Of a DNA stretch of 64,000 nucleotides, positions 61,088 through 64,000 are shown piece by piece. Source of the DNA: DATBRC01 sp036560485 (lineage in GTDB: Bacteria; Pseudomonadota; Gammaproteobacteria; Burkholderiales; Burkholderiaceae_D); the NCBI GenBank assembly GCA_036560485.1, contig DATBRC010000050.1, forward strand, positions 1 through 64,000, given 5' to 3'. Under the pieces are notes generated by a model, which ran no database searches, was not told the DNA's origin, and saw nothing but the letters and a program-made list of their open reading frames with translations. Within the stretch, counting starts at the first letter, position 1, and the number at the start of each line of letters is the position of its first letter. Made by a program: the position numbers and the translations under genes.

Positions 61088-61738
61088 TCAAATTGGTTCG
61101 CACTTCGTCGGTGAAAGCAAAGTACTTTCACTTAACGTCATGCCGATTGGAGGTGTTGAGGTTGCTGTCATGGCGCAACGGTGTAAACCGATTGTGATGC
61201 CGGACGACGAGGCATCTGCCGATACAAATGCAAAGCGCCAACGTTGCGGACTTGGTGCGCGGAACAAGGAAACCATGCCGATATATCCTGATTCACGAGC
61301 CACTGCCTCCTTGATCTTGATGGTTTGCCCGGGAGATAAGGTGTACTCCCTTGCTTCTAAAATATCGTCTCCCATTGCTTCTTTTTCTTTTTCTGCATTG
61401 CCAAAAGTCGAATATGGTGTGGCTAAAAACGCATTCTGACTTTTTAATTTATACAGCCGGAAAATCACGGACAAACCTTTTCCATCGTCGCCGGCATTCA
61501 TATCCTGTGCTGCATCCAATTGGATCGTAACTAATCTCGGCGGCAAGGGAACATCCGGTTTTTCAGGAACGGTAATACCCAGCGCACTCAGCGTCATCTC
61601 ACCTACTTTATCGGTTGCCATTTGAACTGCACTACATGCTGACAAAAGCAATCCAGATAACAAAAGCACAGAAGCTCGTACTTTCCAAGGCCACTTTGCT
61701 GGACTGGACTGATCATTTCCGGCATAGGAAGCACTCAA
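61088..61738 (-). CDS. tssJ: Type VI secretion lipoprotein TssJ
   Basis: 216 residues if TTG 61738 is the start, chosen because AAAGGC lies just upstream and the lipobox LLSAC then falls at residues 31-35 (C35), normal for a lipoprotein signal. The same frame reaches ATG 61870, adding 44 residues without a ribosome site. The mature part has the TssJ beta-sandwich with VTIQLDAAQDMNAGDDGKGLSVIFRLYKL (in parts) and TLSPGQTIKI. TssJ anchors TssM to the outer membrane. It heads the minus-strand tssJKL-vgrG unit. Confidence 0.87.
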   Translation of the reverse strand: MSASYAGNDQSSPAKWPWKVRASVLLLSGLLLSACSAVQMATDKVGEMTLSALGITVPEKPDVPLPPRLVTIQLDAAQDMNAGDDGKGLSVIFRLYKLKSQNAFLATPYSTFGNAEKEKEAMGDDILEAREYTLSPGQTIKIKEAVARESGYIGMVSLFRAPSPQRWRFAFVSADASSSGITIGLHRCAMTATSTPPIGMTLSESTLLSPTKCEPI

Positions 61739-62037
61739 ATTGCCTTTTATTTTTTGCCAGAAAATTTGATCCACGCAATTATCTCCGCCAATGGTTTGTA
61801 GCACATCAGAATTAAACAAATTACAACAAAATAAAAATATATGCAAAAAAACCAATTGTTTTTTAGTCATTTTTTCGGTTAGTATAGCCGAGTTGTTGTG
61901 AATATGTTAATTTTTTGCGGTAGATCAAATGAAAATTTTCAATGGGTGCTGGATTTTATGGCGCACAAATAACGTCCGGGTTTGGGAAATATATTTTGTG
62001 TGGAAATTGATGTTGTGGCGTTTAAAAGGAGGAAACA
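61739..62037. promoter_or_regulatory. Divergent promoter region of the T6SS locus
   Basis: About 300 A/T-rich bases separate the two diverging T6SS transcripts (tssJ leftward, the TPR lipoprotein gene rightward). Both promoters should lie here. GGAGGAAACA immediately before 62038 is the ribosome site of the rightward gene. No clear consensus promoter or regulator site could be assigned by eye. Confidence 0.5.
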
Positions 62038-62718
62038 GTGGATTTGCATATAAAAACTAAAAAGATAAATAAGGCGCATTACCGGATTTCGTTAATAGCA
62101 ATTCTTAGTTGTTTTTTAATCGCGGGTTGTACTACAACAAGCAAAACCTCAGAAGCTGAACGTCGTGCAAGCCTGGATACCTTGATCAAGCAAGCAGATG
62201 GCGAACTTGCCAATGGCAGGAGCGAGCAAGCAATTGCCTTGCTCAATCAGGCAGCCAAGGAAAATCCGACAAGCATGCTGCCATGGCAGAAAATGTCGAA
62301 TATCTGGTTCAACTCTGGAAACTATCCTTCCGCAATCCTGACTGCCAATGAAGTATTAAAGCGCGAATCAGAAAATCAAGAAGCGAAAAGCATCCTGGTG
62401 GTTGCAGGTCTTAGAGTTGCAGCAGGCGCAATTACCGGATTGGTGCAGAAGAATCCCGTGAACTTTAGCGCAAGAGACGAAGCTGAAAACCTGACCAAAG
62501 CGCTTCGTACTGCACTGGGAGAAAAAGTTCTCGTCCCAGGACCAGCTGAAACTGCACCCGCATCTGCGTCGCCTGCGCAGCATCACTACAAACACGTGGC
62601 TGCATCAAAGCGGACTTCACCAGCACATAACGCATCACCAGTGGCATCAGCAGAACCTGCCTCACCCTCAGTCAGCGCAAGTAGCAGTGGGTCGGACCCC
62701 TTTAAATCGTTGAAATAA
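62038..62718 (+). CDS. TPR-containing lipoprotein associated with the T6SS
   Basis: 226 residues from GTG 62038 with GGAGGAAACA upstream. A lipoprotein signal (about 14-31) ends IAGC with C31 as lipidated Cys. Residues 45-115 contain about two tetratricopeptide-like helical pairs (NGRSEQAIALLNQAAKENPTS in parts, NYPSAILTANEVLKRES), and the last 65 residues are Ala/Pro/Ser/His-rich. Such lipoproteins occur at this place in Burkholderiales T6SS loci (Tag-type accessory), where an envelope-anchoring role has been suggested. It is followed by tssB after 52 bases. Confidence 0.8.
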   Translation: MDLHIKTKKINKAHYRISLIAILSCFLIAGCTTTSKTSEAERRASLDTLIKQADGELANGRSEQAIALLNQAAKENPTSMLPWQKMSNIWFNSGNYPSAILTANEVLKRESENQEAKSILVVAGLRVAAGAITGLVQKNPVNFSARDEAENLTKALRTALGEKVLVPGPAETAPASASPAQHHYKHVAASKRTSPAHNASPVASAEPASPSVSASSSGSDPFKSLK

Positions 62719-62770
62719 CAAGGGCCATTTCATTCCGCAATTTGGATTATTTACCTGAAAGAATATCGTC

Positions 62771-63280
62771 ATGTCTAAAAAAGAAAGTGTGCAAAAAAAA
62801 TTGCAAAGGGTTCGCCCGCCGCGTGTTCAACTTACCTATGACGTTGAAATAGGCGATGCAATCGAGCAGAAAGAAATCCCGTTTGTTGTGGGCGTCATGG
62901 GCGATTTTTCAGGAAGCTCTGAAAATCCGCAACCAAAGCTGAAAGATCGCAAGTTCGTCAATGTCGATTTGGATAATTTTGACGATGTCCTGGATGGCTT
63001 GGCACCGCGTGCCGTGTACCGCGTCAAAAATACATTAAGCGAGCAAGGTGGCGAATTTGCCGTCAATCTGACCTTCAAATCGATGGAAGATTTCCGTCCT
63101 GAGTCGATCGTTCAGCAAGTAGAGCCATTGCGCCAATTGCTGGAAGCCCGTTCAAAGCTATCCGATTTACGCAACAAGCTATCAGGCAATGACAAATTGG
63201 AAGACGTGCTGAACGACGTCTTGTCAAATACCGAGAACTTAAAACGCTTGGGCGATGAAGCCAAGCACAAGGAGAATTAA
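62771..63280 (+). CDS. tssB: Type VI secretion sheath small subunit TssB
   Basis: 169 residues matching VipA/TssB length. It contains RVQLTYDVEIGDAIEQKEIPFVVGVMGDFSG (in parts VQLTYDVEIG and PFVVGVMGDFSG), KFVNVDLDNFDDVL and the C-terminal coiled helix. TssB pairs with TssC to build the contractile sheath around the Hcp tube. The tssC start is two bases beyond its stop, after GGAG. Confidence 0.96.
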   Translation: MSKKESVQKKLQRVRPPRVQLTYDVEIGDAIEQKEIPFVVGVMGDFSGSSENPQPKLKDRKFVNVDLDNFDDVLDGLAPRAVYRVKNTLSEQGGEFAVNLTFKSMEDFRPESIVQQVEPLRQLLEARSKLSDLRNKLSGNDKLEDVLNDVLSNTENLKRLGDEAKHKEN

Positions 63281-63281
63281 T

Positions 63282-64000
63282 ATGGGTCAGCAAGCACAAG
63301 CATTAAACGTCGCTGTTGCGACACAAGATTCTGCAAGTTTGCTTGACCAGGTAGTCAGCGAAAGCAAGGTTGCCCGTTCGGACGTTGAACGTGCACGCGC
63401 AAAAGACATTATCGGCGAATTGGTTTCTCAGGTACTGAGCGGGACTGTCGTCATTTCCAATAACTTGTCCGCTACGCTGGATGCTCGCGTCGCCGAATTG
63501 GATGCGTTGATTTCACGTCAGTTGAGCGAAGTAATGCATGCGCCGGAATTCCAGAAAATGGAAAGCACCTGGCGCGGTTTGCACTATCTTTGCAAACACA
63601 CGTCAACCGGCGAAATGATGAAGATCAAGGTATTGAACGCTACCAAAAAAGATCTGGTGCGCGACTTTAATAATGCGATCGATTTCGACCAAAGCGCCTT
63701 GTTCAAGAAAGTGTATGAAGAAGAGTTCGGTACATTCGGTGGCGCCCCATTCGGCGCATTGATCGGCGATTATGACATTTCCCGCCAACCGGAAGACATG
63801 TATTTTGTAGAACAGATGTCGCATGTCGCTGCTGCATCACATGCGCCATTTATTTCCGCTGCATCCGCGGAGTTGCTGGGCCTGGAAACATTCGCAGACC
63901 TGGGCAAGCCACGTGACTTGGCTAAGGTATTCGACACTCTCGAATATGCAAAATGGAAGTCCTTCCGCGAATCGGAAGATTCTCGTTATGTCGGCTTGAC
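63282..64000 (+). CDS. tssC: Type VI secretion sheath large subunit TssC, partial
   Basis: The gene runs off the end of the window: 239 codons are visible of about 490-500 expected. ATG 63282 has AAGGAG seven bases upstream. The visible part has the TssC/VipB N-terminal helices and the conserved W-R-G-L-H-Y-L block (ESTWRGLHYLCKHT), then FGTFGGAPFGALIGDYD. It forms the sheath with TssB. hcp, tssE and further genes would be expected beyond 64000. Confidence 0.95.
   Translation, partial: MGQQAQALNVAVATQDSASLLDQVVSESKVARSDVERARAKDIIGELVSQVLSGTVVISNNLSATLDARVAELDALISRQLSEVMHAPEFQKMESTWRGLHYLCKHTSTGEMMKIKVLNATKKDLVRDFNNAIDFDQSALFKKVYEEEFGTFGGAPFGALIGDYDISRQPEDMYFVEQMSHVAAASHAPFISAASAELLGLETFADLGKPRDLAKVFDTLEYAKWKSFRESEDSRYVGL

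Noticed and set aside
61739..61870. The N-terminal extension of TssJ to ATG 61870
   Set aside because: It lacks a ribosome site and would bury the lipoprotein signal at residue 79; TTG 61738 gives a normal lipobox position. This is not fully settled.
1..64000. CRISPR arrays, tRNA or rRNA genes, transposases, prophage genes
   Set aside because: None could be recognised by reading. Short RNA genes cannot be excluded without a covariance search.

Overview
This window looks like chromosomal DNA of a betaproteobacterium, most probably an Oxalobacteraceae member close to Herminiimonas, Janthinobacterium or Collimonas. That placement rests on my recall of protein sequences and gene order (ppsR/ppsA, smpB-ratA-rnfH, mltG-tmk-holB-pilZ-tatD, and a PhaZ7-like depolymerase known from Paucimonas). 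It is not based on a search. Base composition is moderate, and coding density is high on both strands. I saw no rRNA, tRNA, CRISPR array, transposase or prophage.

Bases 1-24900 are mainly housekeeping. They hold PEP synthase and its regulator (divergent), an NfeD/stomatin pair with a glycine-tailed protein, smpB diverging from ratA-rnfH, and the GMP genes guaB and guaA with a diguanylate cyclase gene between them. A run of queE, queD, tadA (two tRNA wobble-modification pathways) and an LD-carboxypeptidase follows, then a YbiT-type ABC-F protein. The NAD genes nadA-nadC and nadB come next, separated by a TonB-like protein and a DUF2288 protein. A penicillin-acylase-family hydrolase ends this part.

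Bases 24900-31575 hold purT with a downstream GGDEF/EAL gene and an MHS-family transporter. They also contain a perfect 31-base inverted repeat and two copies of a structured repeat of about 160-190 bases. The arms of that repeat differ between copies by paired changes that keep them complementary.

Bases 31576-53500 carry a tight plus-strand row (Dabb, L,D-transpeptidase, thioesterase, SDR, GNAT), the ygfZ-DUF4936-NRDE operon, and mltG-tmk-holB-pilZ-tatD. They are followed by a copper-type P-ATPase with two YHS domains, dbpA, a PAS-GGDEF-EAL protein, a pirin, a 36-residue lysine-rich protein, a second diguanylate cyclase, and a secreted PhaZ7-like polyhydroxybutyrate depolymerase. An S4-type pseudouridine synthase whose catalytic aspartate position reads glutamate, a histidine-rich secreted protein and cysK close the region.

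Bases 53548-64000 are the start of a type VI secretion locus. On the minus strand are tssJ, tssK, tssL, vgrG, a small unknown gene, a DUF3380-type muramidase effector and a probable periplasmic immunity gene. On the plus strand are a TPR lipoprotein, tssB and the beginning of tssC. The part downstream of vgrG is clearly A+T-richer than vgrG, as expected of an exchangeable effector cassette. The C-terminal tail of VgrG and the N-terminus of the effector appear to share a small beta-sandwich motif that could serve in cargo loading.

Four GGDEF proteins and one PilZ protein show active cyclic-di-GMP signalling, and two of these genes sit in apparent operons with purine-nucleotide genes.
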